This document shows, one piece after another, positions 1 through 10,114 of a DNA stretch of 64,000 bases. A program made the position numbers and the translations under genes. The DNA comes from Haemophilus seminalis (GTDB lineage Bacteria; Pseudomonadota; Gammaproteobacteria; Enterobacterales; Pasteurellaceae): assembly GCF_006384255.1 (NCBI RefSeq), contig NZ_VCED01000005.1, forward strand, positions 1-64,000, in the 5' to 3' direction. Below the pieces are notes generated by a model, which saw nothing but the letters and a program-made list of their open reading frames with translations, had not been told where the DNA came from and made no database searches. Position 1 is the stretch's first letter. Each line of letters starts with the position of its first letter.

Positions 1-767
<767 letters not shown>

Positions 768-919
768 TACAACGCTCAAGTGTTTTTGGAAAAGAGCGAA
801 AGAGAAGACTAAACAAAGAAAAGTAGATATAGAAGACTCAATAAAAAGAAAATCAGATTCAGCTTGTGGCCAATGAAGAACATAGATAGAAGTAAGAATA
901 CAAGTTATCAAAGAATTAT

Positions 920-1035
920 CCTGGCGGCGATAGTGCGGTGGAACCACCTGACACCATACCGAACTCAGAAGTGAAACGCTGTAATGCCGATGGTAGTGTG
1001 GGGCTTCCCCATGTGAGAGTAGGGCACCGCCAGGT
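920..1035 (+). rRNA. rrf: 5S ribosomal RNA
   Basis: A complete 5S rRNA of about 116 nt. The ends CTGGCGGC and GCACCGCCAGG pair to form helix I, and internal landmarks such as ACCATACCGAACTCAGAAGTG and GAGAGTAGGGCA are typical of 5S. It follows the 23S gene after a spacer of about 150 nt, in the usual 16S-23S-5S order. The exact ends may be off by one or two bases. Confidence 0.95.
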
Positions 1036-1071
1036 TACCAAATACATATCTAAATTAAGTAAAAACAGAAG

Positions 1072-1100
1072 AACCCCGTGTCGAAAGATATGGGTTTTTT
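1072..1100 (+). terminator. rRNA operon terminator
   Basis: AACCC and GGGTT arms are extended inward by a second helix closed by a GAAA loop, with one bulged C, and are followed by a T-rich tract. It lies about 36 nt after the 5S gene and should end the rRNA transcript. Confidence 0.8.
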
Positions 1101-1189
1101 GTTTTTTCTATAGAATATTAATTCGAATATTTCGTATTTTAAGGTATTATATCTATCATCTAATTTTCTATTTTGTATGAATATTTTTA

Positions 1190-2119
1190 ATGAAACCAAC
1201 CTTTCTAGAATTTAGACATCTTAAAACTTTATTGGCCTTAAAAGAGACAGGGAGCGTTTCTTTGGCAGCAAAGCGAGTATATTTAACCCAATCAGCCCTT
1301 TCTCACCAAATTAAATTAATAGAAGAACAGTTTGGTTTACCTTTGTTTGAGCGTAAAAGTAATCCACTTCGTTTTACTTCTGCGGGAGAACGTTTAATTC
1401 GTCTTGCTAATGAAGTGATGCCAAAAGTCGTAGATGCTGAACGTGATCTTGCTAGGGTTAAAGACGGAGATGCGGGTCAGCTTCGCATAGCTGTGGAATG
1501 TCATACTTGTTTTGATTGGTTAATGCCTGCTATGGACGAATTTCGTCGGCATTGGGGGCTAGTTGAGTTGGATATTGTATCTGGTTTTCATACGGATCCT
1601 GTTGGTTTATTGCTTTCTCACCGAGCAGATTGGGCGATAGTATCAGAAGTAGAGTATAATGATGATGTAATTTTTAAACCGCTCTTTTCTTATGAGATGG
1701 TTGGAATTTGCTCAAAAGATCATCCTTTGGCAGAAAAAGAAATTTGGGATGCGGAAGATTTTGCAGATGAAACCTGGGTAACTTATCCAGTTCCTGATGA
1801 TATGTTAGATCTATTGCGGAAAGTGCTTAAACCAAAAGGCATTAATCCTACTCGCCGCACAACTGAATTGACTATTGCTATGATTCAATTAGTAGCGAGT
1901 CGTCGTGGCATTGCGACTATCCCTTATTGGGCTGCGTTGCCTTATTTGGAAAAGGGCTATGTCGTGGCAAGAAAAGTCACAAAAGAAGGTTTATATAGCA
2001 ATCTATATGCGGCTATTCGCAAAGAAGATGAATCCCTTTCTTATTTAGAAGATTTTTATCAAACCGTAAAAGCTCAAAGTTTTTCAACTTTACCAGGGCT
2101 ATCTGTTTTAGATTTATAG
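1190..2119 (+). CDS. metR: LysR-family regulator, MetR-like
   Basis: A 309-residue LysR-type regulator. The N-terminal winged helix-turn-helix (about residues 8-65) contains AAKRVYLTQSALSHQIK, and the effector-binding domain begins with LRIAVECHTCFDWLMPAM, a signature characteristic of MetR, the homocysteine-responsive activator of methionine genes. It starts with ATG 93 nt after the rRNA terminator, and no clear Shine-Dalgarno sequence is visible. Only 9 nt separate its stop from azlC, so the regulator and exporter are probably co-transcribed. That context suggests it controls amino-acid export here as well as, or instead of, methionine synthesis. MetR identity is quite firm; the target genes are inference. 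Confidence 0.88.
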   Translation: MKPTFLEFRHLKTLLALKETGSVSLAAKRVYLTQSALSHQIKLIEEQFGLPLFERKSNPLRFTSAGERLIRLANEVMPKVVDAERDLARVKDGDAGQLRIAVECHTCFDWLMPAMDEFRRHWGLVELDIVSGFHTDPVGLLLSHRADWAIVSEVEYNDDVIFKPLFSYEMVGICSKDHPLAEKEIWDAEDFADETWVTYPVPDDMLDLLRKVLKPKGINPTRRTTELTIAMIQLVASRRGIATIPYWAALPYLEKGYVVARKVTKEGLYSNLYAAIRKEDESLSYLEDFYQTVKAQSFSTLPGLSVLDL

Positions 2120-2128
2120 AAGTAATAA

Positions 2129-2863
2129 ATGAATTTTTTTCAACAAAATCAGCAGCCTCACCCGATTAGTGCAGCGGCTAAAGCTGCTTTTCCTTATAGT
2201 GCACCGATGATTGCAGGATTTCTATTTCTTGGTGTGGCATACGGTATTTATATGAAGGCACTAGGTTTCGGATTTTTATATCCTACTTTGATGGCTTTAC
2301 TTATTTATGCCGGTTCTGTTGAGTTTATTGCTGCTGGAGCACTTATCGCACCTTTTTCTCCAATCAGTGTGTTATTAATTACCTTAATGATCAGTACTCG
2401 CCAGATTTTCTATGGCATATCAATGTTAGAAAAATATGGGGTACATATCGGTCATAAACGTTGGTATTTAATTACTACCCTTGTAGATGAATCTTTTTCT
2501 TTAAATTATATGGCCAAAATTCCACCGTACTTAGATAAAGGTTGGTATATGTTTTTTGTAAGCTTATATTTGCATATTTATTGGGTGATTGGCGCAGCAA
2601 TGGGTAACTTATTTGGCTCTGTTTTACCTTTTGATTTAAAAGGTGTGGAATTCTCGATGACCGCTCTTTTCTTAGTCATTTTTGCAGAAAATTGGATAAA
2701 GGAAAAATCCCATGAAAGCTCTCTATTGGGTTTAGTGATTGCATTGGCTTTTTTACTGATTGTAGGCAAAGAATATTTCTTAATTCCAACATTAATTGGT
2801 ATCTGGTTAATTCTAACTATGCGTGGGCTTAAATTAGACACAAAATTGGAGTTGCTAAAATGA
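2129..2863 (+). CDS. azlC: AzlC-family branched-chain amino acid exporter, large subunit
   Basis: A 244-residue inner-membrane protein with several hydrophobic helices. It has the AzlC features SAPMIAGFLFLGVAYGIYMK near the N-terminus and the STRQIFYGISMLEKY loop around residues 90-105. AzlC and AzlD (BrnF and BrnE in corynebacteria) form a two-component exporter of branched-chain amino acids; BrnFE also exports methionine. The last bases overlap azlD as ATGA, which indicates translational coupling. A MetR-like regulator directly upstream makes methionine a plausible substrate, but that is inference. Confidence 0.88.
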   Translation: MNFFQQNQQPHPISAAAKAAFPYSAPMIAGFLFLGVAYGIYMKALGFGFLYPTLMALLIYAGSVEFIAAGALIAPFSPISVLLITLMISTRQIFYGISMLEKYGVHIGHKRWYLITTLVDESFSLNYMAKIPPYLDKGWYMFFVSLYLHIYWVIGAAMGNLFGSVLPFDLKGVEFSMTALFLVIFAENWIKEKSHESSLLGLVIALAFLLIVGKEYFLIPTLIGIWLILTMRGLKLDTKLELLK

Positions 2864-3189
2864 CACTCACAGAACAGATTATGACGATTGGAATTTGTGT
2901 GCTTACTGTGCAATTTACGCGCTTATTGCCATTTTTTGTGTTCCCAGCTAATCGTCCTATTCCACAATATATTCGCTATCTTGGGAAAGTTTTACCTCCA
3001 GCTATGTTTGGTATGCTTGTAGTTTATTGCTATAAGAATATTGATGTTTTAACTGGTTATCATGGTATCCCTGATTTTCTTGCAGGCATACTGGTGCTAG
3101 GGCTGCATTTTTGGAAGAAAAATATGTTTCTATCTATTGCCGTTGGTACGCTTTTCTATATGTTTTTAGTACAACTTGTCTTCATTTAG
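2860..3189 (+). CDS. azlD: AzlD-family exporter small subunit
   Basis: A 109-residue protein with about four hydrophobic helices. The AzlD motif QFTRLLPFFVFPA lies near residues 19-31 and RYLGKVLPPAMFGMLVVYCY at about 43-62. Its start codon overlaps the azlC stop codon (ATGA), as in other azlCD pairs, so the two subunits are probably made together. It is the predicted partner of AzlC in the inner-membrane exporter. Confidence 0.88.
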   Translation: MTLTEQIMTIGICVLTVQFTRLLPFFVFPANRPIPQYIRYLGKVLPPAMFGMLVVYCYKNIDVLTGYHGIPDFLAGILVLGLHFWKKNMFLSIAVGTLFYMFLVQLVFI

Positions 3190-3259
3190 AATAAAATCAT
3201 AACTTTCATTTCTCTAGAATTCTCTTGAATCTAAAGTTACTTCATGGTTTATAATTAGT

Positions 3260-3285
3260 CCAATTTCTAGAATGGTAGAAATTGG
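3260..3285. repeat. perfect 10-bp inverted repeat
   Basis: CCAATTTCTA and TAGAAATTGG arms flank a 6-nt loop about 70 nt after azlD. No T-run follows directly, so it may be a transcript-end hairpin or an operator. No matching regulator site is recognised. Confidence 0.55.
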
Positions 3286-3371
3286 AATTCTAGTTATTAC
3301 AAAAGATAGAACCTCGTTTTATTAAATTCTTTTATTGTTCATAGTAAGATCATCTAGATTGCTAAAAGAAT

Positions 3372-3524
3372 TTAGCCGGTGACAAAGTGCGGGTTGAGCG
3401 AGTTTATGTTATCTAATCCCCCCAAATTGGATATGCTCCCAAGATTTTAGATGTGCGCACTCGTCCCGGCTTTTTATGCACTAATGATGATGAAAATACC
3501 TTTATTTTTCATAAGAAAAAATAA
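3372..3524 (+). pseudogene. possible gene remnant or structured RNA, unidentified
   Basis: This is the only informative part of the 437-nt gene-poor stretch 3190-3626. Read from 3372 it gives a short peptide containing AGDKVRVERVYVI, a TAA stop at 3414-3416, then in the same frame YAPKILDVRTRPGFLCTNDD and a stop at 3522-3524. It looks protein-like but has no proper start. Alternatively, AGCCGG (3374-3379) can pair with CCGGCT (3466-3471), which is followed by TTTTT, so a structured RNA with a terminator end is possible. I do not recognise either. Confidence 0.3.
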
Positions 3525-3626
3525 TTTCATCTTGCAATCGGTTGCTTTTTTTTCTGATCTTTTCCTTGTTTTAAAAATCTTTTATCATGGCGCCCGTTTT
3601 TATTTTTAATCGAAGAGAACAGAACT

Positions 3627-3860
3627 ATGGAATTGAATTTAGTTGAATTATTGGGTTATATCGCAACCTTTTTTGTTGCAGTATCGTTTTTGTTTAAATC
3701 TATCGTACATTTACGCATAGTGAACAGCATTGGCGCAATTTTATTTGTGATCTATAGCGTAATTATCGCCGCTTATCCTGTAGCATTATTAAATGCATTT
3801 TTAACCGTTGTGAATGTTTATCAACTTTGGCGATTAAGACAAGAAAAAGTCTCTAAATAA
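3627..3860 (+). CDS. small inner-membrane protein, YgjV-like
   Basis: A 77-residue protein that is mostly hydrophobic, with about three membrane segments (residues 6-23, 29-48, 50-66) and a short charged tail ending RLRQEKVSK. The pattern resembles the YgjV/Imp family of small inner-membrane proteins, whose function is not established. It has a GAGAAC sequence upstream of the ATG and its own terminator directly downstream, so it appears to be a monocistronic gene. It sits between the azlCD operon and convergent prfC. Confidence 0.6.
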   Translation: MELNLVELLGYIATFFVAVSFLFKSIVHLRIVNSIGAILFVIYSVIIAAYPVALLNAFLTVVNVYQLWRLRQEKVSK

Positions 3861-3865
3861 AAGAA

Positions 3866-3896
3866 AAGCGTTGAATTAAATTTCAACGCTTTTTTT
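3866..3896 (+). terminator. intrinsic terminator of the ygjV-like gene
   Basis: A perfect 10-bp stem, AAGCGTTGAA / TTCAACGCTT, is followed by a T-run. It begins 6 nt after the stop codon. Confidence 0.85.
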
Positions 3897-3901
3897 CTGG
3901 A

Positions 3902-3929
3902 AAAGTGCGGTGAAATTTCACCGCACTTT
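3902..3929. terminator. inverted uptake-signal pair between convergent genes
   Basis: A perfect 28-bp palindrome (AAAGTGCGGTGAAA and its complement) made of two uptake signals head to head. It lies just beyond the prfC stop codon and can serve prfC, and possibly both strands, as a terminator. Confidence 0.8.
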
Positions 3930-3935
3930 GTCGTT

Positions 3936-5519
3936 TTAATGTTCACGAGTTTTGTAAAAAACGACATCAGGATAACGTTCTTGAGCTAAATTCAGATTTA
4001 CCATTGTTGGCGCAATATAGGTTAAGTTATCTCCACCATCTAAAGCTAAATTTTGCTCATTTTTGCGTTTAAATTCTTCGAATTTTTTCGCATCGGCACA
4101 TTCCACCCAGCGTGCGGTTGCAACGTTCACATTTTCATAAATCGCTTCTACGTTATATTCAGTTTTTAGACGAGAAACCACCACATCAAACTGCAAGACA
4201 CCCACAGCACCTACAATTAAATCGTTGTTCATTAATGGGCGGAATACCTGCACTGCACCTTCTTCTGAAAGTTGTACTAAGCCTTTAAGTAATTGCTTTT
4301 GTTTGAGTGGATCTCTCAAGCGAATACGGCGGAATAGTTCTGGAGCAAAGTTTGGAATACCGGTAAATTTTAAAGTTTCACCTTGCGTAAAGGTATCGCC
4401 AATTTGGATCGTACCGTGGTTATGCAAGCCGATAATATCGCCCGCATACGCTTCCTCTGCGTGAGAGCGGTCGCCCGCCATAAAGGTTAAGGCATCAGAA
4501 ATCACCACATCTTTGCCGATACGAACGTGTTTGAGCTTCATGCCTTTTTCATATTTGCCTGAAACAACACGCATAAAGGCAACTCGGTCACGGTGTTTTG
4601 GATCCATGTTAGCTTGAATTTTAAATACGAAACCACTGAATTTTTCTTCTGAACTTTCAACGGTTCTTGTATCTGCTTGACGAGATTGTGGTTTTGGCGC
4701 CCATTGTGTTAAACCATCAAGGAAATGATCCACACCAAAGTTACCTAATGCTGTCCCGAAAAATACTGGTGTAAGTTCACCTTTAATAAAGGCATCATGT
4801 TCAAATTCGTTACTTGCGCCTTGCACTAATTCCAATTCATCGCGAAGTTGTCGCGCTAAATCGTCGCCAACAGCAGCATCTAATTCTGGGCTATTTAAAC
4901 CTTTCACAATGCGAACTTCTTGAATAGTTGAGCCTTGACCGGATTGATAAAGATAGGTTTCATCTTTAGCGATATGATAAACGCCTTTAAATAATTTTCC
5001 GCAACCAATCGGCCATGTAATTGGTGCACAACGAATTTTCAGAATATTTTCCACTTCATCTAATAATTCCATTGGATCGCGAATATCGCGGTCGAGTTTG
5101 TTCATGAAGGTGATGATTGGCGTATCACGTAAGCGAGTTACTTCCATTAGTTTAATTGTACGTTCCTCAACCCCTTTTGCGGAGTCGATAACCATTAAAC
5201 AGCTGTCCACAGCAGTTAAAGTGCGGTAAGTATCTTCAGAGAAATCTTCGTGCCCCGGGGTATCAAGTAAGTTCACCAAGCAATCGTTATAAGGAAATTG
5301 CATTACGGAAGTGGTAATCGAAATTCCACGTTGTTTTTCCATTTCCATCCAGTCGGATTTGGCATGCGCAGTCGAGCCTTTGCCTTTTACAGAACCTGCT
5401 GTTTGAATTGCATTTCCGTATAAAAGTACTTTTTCGGTGATGGTTGTTTTACCTGCATCGGGGTGGGAAATAATCGCAAAAGTGCGACGTTTATTAACTT
5501 CTTCTAATGGATAACTCAT
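3936..5519 (-). CDS. prfC: peptide chain release factor 3
   Basis: A GTPase that recycles release factors RF1 and RF2 from the ribosome after termination. The product has 527 residues (E. coli 529). The G-domain motifs are visible: SHPDAGKTT (about 16-24), DTPGHEDF and FMNKLDRD; they are followed by the elongation-factor-like domain II and the RF3 C-terminal domain ending KTREH. The ATG at 5519 (MSYPLEEV) is chosen because it matches the family N-terminus; an in-frame ATG at 5537 adds six residues but lacks a ribosome site. It is transcribed away from fabI. Confidence 0.96.
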   Translation of the reverse strand: MSYPLEEVNKRRTFAIISHPDAGKTTITEKVLLYGNAIQTAGSVKGKGSTAHAKSDWMEMEKQRGISITTSVMQFPYNDCLVNLLDTPGHEDFSEDTYRTLTAVDSCLMVIDSAKGVEERTIKLMEVTRLRDTPIITFMNKLDRDIRDPMELLDEVENILKIRCAPITWPIGCGKLFKGVYHIAKDETYLYQSGQGSTIQEVRIVKGLNSPELDAAVGDDLARQLRDELELVQGASNEFEHDAFIKGELTPVFFGTALGNFGVDHFLDGLTQWAPKPQSRQADTRTVESSEEKFSGFVFKIQANMDPKHRDRVAFMRVVSGKYEKGMKLKHVRIGKDVVISDALTFMAGDRSHAEEAYAGDIIGLHNHGTIQIGDTFTQGETLKFTGIPNFAPELFRRIRLRDPLKQKQLLKGLVQLSEEGAVQVFRPLMNNDLIVGAVGVLQFDVVVSRLKTEYNVEAIYENVNVATARWVECADAKKFEEFKRKNEQNLALDGGDNLTYIAPTMVNLNLAQERYPDVVFYKTREH

Positions 5520-5632
5520 TGTTTCTTCTTCATTCAATTAAAAATGTGGGCTATTTTCGCTGATTTTAGGTTTTTGCTCAAACGAATTTGTAAATAAAGT
5601 GCGGTTGGTTTTCTTAGAAAAATTGGTCTGCT

Positions 5633-5661
5633 TTGTACAAAGACAAATTTTCGCTTATACT
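5633..5661 (+). promoter_or_regulatory. predicted fabI promoter
   Basis: TTGTAC (-35) and TATACT (-10) are separated by 17 nt and lie about 37 nt upstream of the fabI ATG. This is a good sigma-70 match by eye; no operator is recognised. Confidence 0.6.
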
Positions 5662-5697
5662 ACGCAAGTTTTTTACGCTAACAATATAGGAAAAATT

Positions 5698-6486
5698 ATG
5701 GGTTTCTTAACAGGTAAACGCATTTTAGTCACCGGTCTTGCAAGCAATCGTTCTATCGCTTACGGGATCGCAAAATCAATGAAAGAACAAGGTGCAGAAC
5801 TGGCTTTCACTTATTTAAACGATAAATTACAGCCGCGCGTAGAAGAATTTGCTAAAGAATTTGGTTCTGATATCGTGCTTCCTTTAGATGTTGCAACTGA
5901 TGAAAGCATTCAAAATTGCTTTGCAGAATTAAGTAAGCGTTGGGATAAATTTGATGGTTTTGTTCACGCAATCGCATTTGCGCCAGGTGACCAATTAGAT
6001 GGTGATTACGTAAACGCAGCGACACGTGAAGGTTACCGTATTGCTCACGATATTAGCGCATACAGCTTCGTTGCAATGGCTCAAGCAGCACGTCCTTACT
6101 TAAATCCAAATGCTGCATTATTAACGCTTTCTTATTTAGGTGCAGAACGCGCAATTCCTAACTACAACGTTATGTGCTTAGCGAAAGCATCTCTTGAAGC
6201 GGCAACTCGCGTGATGGCTGCGGATTTAGGTAAAGAAGGTATTCGTGTGAATGCAATCTCTGCTGGTCCAATCCGTACTTTAGCGGCATCAGGCATTAAA
6301 AACTTCAAAAAAATGCTTTCTACCTTTGAGAAAACCGCTGCATTACGCCGCACTGTCACTATCGAAGATGTGGGTAACTCAGCGGCATTCTTATGCTCTG
6401 ATTTAGCATCAGGTATTACCGGTGAAATTGTTCATGTAGATGCAGGTTTCAGCATTACCGCAATGGGCGAATTAGGCGAAGAATAA
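5698..6486 (+). CDS. fabI: enoyl-[acyl-carrier-protein] reductase (NADH)
   Basis: Catalyses the last reduction in each cycle of fatty-acid elongation and is the target of triclosan. It has 262 residues and a short-chain dehydrogenase fold, with the FabI catalytic set Tyr146, Tyr156 and Lys163 visible in [19 protein letters not shown]. The ATG at 5698 is used because AGGAAAAA precedes it and the product then matches the family length; the frame is open to 5599 but without support. Residue 93, Gly in E. coli FabI, is Ala here ([11 protein letters not shown]). A terminator follows, so the gene is probably transcribed alone. Confidence 0.97.
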   Translation: MGFLTGKRILVTGLASNRSIAYGIAKSMKEQGAELAFTYLNDKLQPRVEEFAKEFGSDIVLPLDVATDESIQNCFAELSKRWDKFDGFVHAIAFAPGDQLDGDYVNAATREGYRIAHDISAYSFVAMAQAARPYLNPNAALLTLSYLGAERAIPNYNVMCLAKASLEAATRVMAADLGKEGIRVNAISAGPIRTLAASGIKNFKKMLSTFEKTAALRRTVTIEDVGNSAAFLCSDLASGITGEIVHVDAGFSITAMGELGEE

Positions 6487-6506
6487 TTTTTCTTATATTA
6501 TTTTTT

Positions 6507-6534
6507 AGGCAGGCTTTTCAGTCTGCCTTTTCTC
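6507..6534 (+). terminator. fabI terminator
   Basis: AGGCAG and CTGCCT arms with a loop of about 10 nt are followed by TTTTC and a T-rich run, 21 nt after the fabI stop. Confidence 0.8.
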
Positions 6535-6551
6535 TTTTTTAAAATATAACT

Positions 6552-8531
6552 ATGTTTCAAGATAATCCTTTACTCGCACAACTTAAACAACAAATCCACG
6601 ACAGCAAAGAGCATGTAGAAGGCGTGGTAAAAAGCACAGATAAAGCCTATGGTTTTTTAGAGTGCGATAAGAAAACTTATTTCATCGCACCGCCTTCAAT
6701 GAAAAAGGTTATGCACGGCGACAAAATCAAAGCTACTATTGAAAAGCAAGGCGACAAAGAACAAGCCGAGCCGGAATCCTTAATTGAGCCAATGTTGACA
6801 CGTTTCATTGCAAAAGTGCGGTTCAATAAAGACAAGAAATTGCAAGTTTTGGTGGATCATCCAAGTATTAACCAACCCATTGGCGCACAACAAGCCAAAT
6901 CTGTAAAAGAAGAATTACAAGAAGGCGATTGGGTGGTTGCTAATTTAAAAACGCACCCATTACGTGATGATCGCTTTTTCTATGCCACTATTAATCAGTT
7001 TATTTGCCGAGCTGATGATGAATTTGCCCCTTGGTGGGTAACATTGGCACGTCATGAGCAATCTCGTTATCCTGTGCAAGGCGCTGAAAGTTATGAAATG
7101 TTAGATCAACAAACCCGTGAAGATCTGACTGCACTTCATTTTGTGACGATTGACTCAGAAAGCACAATGGATATGGACGATGCCTTATATATCGAGCCTA
7201 TCGAACAAAATGGCGTACAAACAGCTTGGAAATTAGTTGTCGCGATTGCGGATCCAACTGCTTATATCGCGTTAGATTCTCAAATTGAAAAAGATGCGAG
7301 ACAGCGTTGTTTCACCAATTATTTGCCAGGTTTTAACATCCCAATGTTGCCACGTGAATTATCTGATGAATTATGTTCGTTAATTGCAAATGAAACGCGT
7401 CCAGCGCTTGTTTGTTATATCGAAACGGATCTTGAAGGCAATATCACGGCCAAACCGCATTTTGTTTCGGCTTATGTTCAATCTAAAGCGAAATTGGCTT
7501 ATAACAAAGTGTCGGATTATTTAGAACAGGCAGATAACGCATGGCAACCCGAAACTTCAGAAATTGCACAGCAAATTGATTGGTTACATCAATTTACCAA
7601 AGCTCGTATTCAATGGCGTAAGACGCATTCTTTGTTATTTAAAGAAAAACCGGATTATTCTTTTGTGCTCGCTGAAAATGGCAAAGTGGCAGAAATCAAA
7701 GCAGAATATCGTCGTATAGCCAATCAAATTGTCGAAGAATCGATGATTATTGCTAACATTTGTGCCGCACAATTTTTAGCAGAGCAGGCACAAACTGGTA
7801 TTTTCAATACGCATAGCGGTTTTGATAAGAAATTCTTAGAGAATGCGCTCAATTTCTTAATGGCAAATTTAGCCAATGAACAAAATCAAGCTGAACTTGC
7901 TGAGCGTTATTCGGTAGAAAATTTGGCGACATTAAACGGTTATTGCCAAATGCGCCATGATATTGAACCGATTGAAGGCGACTACTTAGAATTCCGTTTA
8001 CGTCGTTATTTAACTTTCGCCGAATTTAAATCAGAATTAGCACCGCACTTTGGTCTTGGTTTAGAAGGGTACGCGACATGGACATCACCAATTCGTAAAT
8101 ATTCTGATATGGTGAACCATCGTTTAATTAAAGCCGTACTGACACAACAAGCTTGTAATAAGCCACAAGATGAAGTACTGGCACGTTTACAAGAGGCTCG
8201 TCGCCAAAATCGCCTAGTAGAACGTGATATCGCAGACTGGTTATATTGTCGCTATCTTGCTAATAAAGTCTCAGAAAATGCTGAATTTGATGCGGAGGTG
8301 CAAGATGTGATGCGTGGTGGATTACGTGTGCAATTATTAGAAAATGGCGCCTCAATGTTTATACCTGCTTCAACTTTACATAGTAATAAAGAAGAAATGC
8401 AGGTGAATTCTGATGAGATTGCCCTTTATATTAAAGGTCAGCGCATTTACAAAATAGGTGATATTGTGAAAGTGAAACTTACGGAAGTGAAAGAGGTAAC
8501 TCGCAGTATTGTCGGCGAAATCGTTCAATAA
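6552..8531 (+). CDS. rnb: exoribonuclease II
   Basis: A processive 3'-to-5' exoribonuclease that degrades single-stranded mRNA. It has 659 residues (E. coli 644). Two cold-shock-like RNA-binding domains span roughly residues 20-190. The RNB catalytic domain follows, with Asp201, Asp207, Asp209 and Asp210 in DSESTMDMDD at the same numbers as E. coli, and an S1 domain lies at the C-terminus (about 565-655). The N-terminus MFQDNPLLAQLKQQ matches the family, so the ATG at 6552 is secure, although no clear Shine-Dalgarno sequence is visible. Confidence 0.96.
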   Translation: MFQDNPLLAQLKQQIHDSKEHVEGVVKSTDKAYGFLECDKKTYFIAPPSMKKVMHGDKIKATIEKQGDKEQAEPESLIEPMLTRFIAKVRFNKDKKLQVLVDHPSINQPIGAQQAKSVKEELQEGDWVVANLKTHPLRDDRFFYATINQFICRADDEFAPWWVTLARHEQSRYPVQGAESYEMLDQQTREDLTALHFVTIDSESTMDMDDALYIEPIEQNGVQTAWKLVVAIADPTAYIALDSQIEKDARQRCFTNYLPGFNIPMLPRELSDELCSLIANETRPALVCYIETDLEGNITAKPHFVSAYVQSKAKLAYNKVSDYLEQADNAWQPETSEIAQQIDWLHQFTKARIQWRKTHSLLFKEKPDYSFVLAENGKVAEIKAEYRRIANQIVEESMIIANICAAQFLAEQAQTGIFNTHSGFDKKFLENALNFLMANLANEQNQAELAERYSVENLATLNGYCQMRHDIEPIEGDYLEFRLRRYLTFAEFKSELAPHFGLGLEGYATWTSPIRKYSDMVNHRLIKAVLTQQACNKPQDEVLARLQEARRQNRLVERDIADWLYCRYLANKVSENAEFDAEVQDVMRGGLRVQLLENGASMFIPASTLHSNKEEMQVNSDEIALYIKGQRIYKIGDIVKVKLTEVKEVTRSIVGEIVQ

Positions 8532-8546
8532 AATTGTTCTTCTTTA

Positions 8547-8580
8547 AACCGATTTTCAGTGATTGAAAATCGGTTTTTTC
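8547..8580 (+). terminator. rnb terminator
   Basis: A perfect 12-bp stem, AACCGATTTTCA / TGAAAATCGGTT, is followed by TTTTC, 15 nt after the stop. Confidence 0.88.
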
Positions 8581-8806
8581 TTTTTAAAAACTTTCTTAGT
8601 TTAATACCGCACTTTTTATCCAAAAGTTCTGAAGTGTAATTAAGCATAATGCACGCCAAATTATTCCGTTTACAATACCTTTTTGTGTCCTAAAAAATTG
8701 ATGTATGTCAATTTTAATAGTAAAAGCACTAATTAATCTATCTGCTTATCAAAGTGATATTGTTAAAAACTATAAGTATTCAAATTTATCTGTTTTATAG
8801 TTAGTT

Positions 8807-8845
8807 GCGCAAACGTTTGCTTTTGCATTTTTATCGTATTAGAAT
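8807..8845 (+). promoter_or_regulatory. codBA promoter with PurR box
   Basis: GCGCAAACGTTTGCTT (8807-8822) matches the PurR operator, with the palindromic core GCAAACGTTTGC. It overlaps a predicted -35 TTGCTT (8817-8822); after a 17-nt spacer the -10 is TAGAAT (8840-8845). The arrangement implies repression when purines are plentiful, as known for codBA in E. coli. The rest of the 347-nt gap 8532-8878 holds the rnb terminator, one uptake signal and AT-rich DNA. Confidence 0.78.
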
Positions 8846-8878
8846 GCCTAGATCTTTTATTTGGGAGGAGATTATTTC

Positions 8879-10105
8879 ATGAGTTCGGAAAATTTTAGTT
8901 TAAAACCCGTTCCTTTCAATGAACGAAAGGGTATGATTGCTTTAACATTTGTGATGTTAGGTTTAACATTCTTTTCAGCAAGTATGTGGACGGGGGGAAC
9001 ATTAGGTACGTCGTTAACTTATAATGATTTCTGGCTTGCTGTTATTTTAGGTAACCTAATGTTAGGTCTTTATACATCTTTTCTTGGGTATATAGGGGCT
9101 AAAACTGGATTAACCACGCATATTTTAGCGCGTTATTCTTTTGGTATTCGAGGATCTTGGTTACCCTCCTTATTGCTTGGCGGCACTCAAGTTGGTTGGT
9201 TTGGTGTCGGCGTGGCGATGTTTGCAATCCCTGTTAATAAAGTAACTGGTATTGATGTGAATTATTTAATTCTTGGCTCAGGTTTATTGATGACGATTAC
9301 GGTCTTCTTTGGTATTTCAGCGCTGACGATTCTTTCCACTATTGCGGTACCTGCTATTGCCATATTAGGTTCTTACTCAGTTTATCTTGCCGTTACTAAT
9401 GGCGGTGGTTTAGAAGTATTACAACATATTGTGCCAAAAGAAAGCATTTCACTCTCAATGGCGATCACCTTAGTTGTGGGCTCCTTTATTAGTGCAGGCT
9501 CATTAACTGCCGATTTTGTTCGATTTGGTCGAAAAGCAAAGCAAGCAATCATTATTAGTATGATTGCTTTCTTTTTAGGTAATTCATTAATGTTTATTTT
9601 TGGCGCTGCAGGCGCGGCTGTGACTGGAATGTCAGATATTTCTGATGTGATGGTTGCTCAAGGCCTTATTATTCCAGCCATTATTGTGCTCGGTTTAAAT
9701 ATTTGGACAACAAATGATAACGCGCTTTATGCTTCGGGTTTAGGTTTTGCGAATATTACAGGATTAAGTAGCCGAACTTTATCCGTCGTCAATGGTATTA
9801 TCGGAACCTTATGTGCCTTGTGGTTATATAATAATTTCGTCGGTTGGCTTACTTTCTTATCTTCAGCAATTCCTCCCGTTGGTGGTGTCATTATTGCTGA
9901 TTATATTTTACGTCGTAAAGCTTATGAAAATTTTGAACAAGCTAGATTCTTAAATATAAATTGGACTGCTATTGTTTCAGTTATTGTTGGTGTGGTTTGC
10001 GGTAAATTATTACCAGGCATTATCCCTGTAAATGCGGTAATTGGTGGAGCAGTTACCTATTTGGTTTTAACACCATTACTCGGTAAAAAATTAGCGATGA
10101 AATAA
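8879..10105 (+). CDS. codB: cytosine permease
   Basis: A 408-residue, 12-helix inner-membrane transporter of the NCS1 family that brings in cytosine. It shows the CodB-like stretches FFSASMWTGGTLGTSL and GGTQVGWFGVGVAM. The ATG at 8879 is chosen because GGGAGG sits 10 nt upstream; the frame opens at a TTG at 8861 but that codon lies within the ribosome-binding region. It is followed by codA after 9 nt. Transport plus deamination of cytosine feeds uracil into pyrimidine salvage. It is not recalled from classical H. influenzae and may be an accessory gene pair. Confidence 0.9.
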   Translation: MSSENFSLKPVPFNERKGMIALTFVMLGLTFFSASMWTGGTLGTSLTYNDFWLAVILGNLMLGLYTSFLGYIGAKTGLTTHILARYSFGIRGSWLPSLLLGGTQVGWFGVGVAMFAIPVNKVTGIDVNYLILGSGLLMTITVFFGISALTILSTIAVPAIAILGSYSVYLAVTNGGGLEVLQHIVPKESISLSMAITLVVGSFISAGSLTADFVRFGRKAKQAIIISMIAFFLGNSLMFIFGAAGAAVTGMSDISDVMVAQGLIIPAIIVLGLNIWTTNDNALYASGLGFANITGLSSRTLSVVNGIIGTLCALWLYNNFVGWLTFLSSAIPPVGGVIIADYILRRKAYENFEQARFLNINWTAIVSVIVGVVCGKLLPGIIPVNAVIGGAVTYLVLTPLLGKKLAMK

Positions 10106-10114
10106 GGAAAAAGA

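Noticed and set aside
938-1180. 80-codon frame over the 5S gene
   Set aside because: It covers the 5S rRNA and terminator; no protein-like features.
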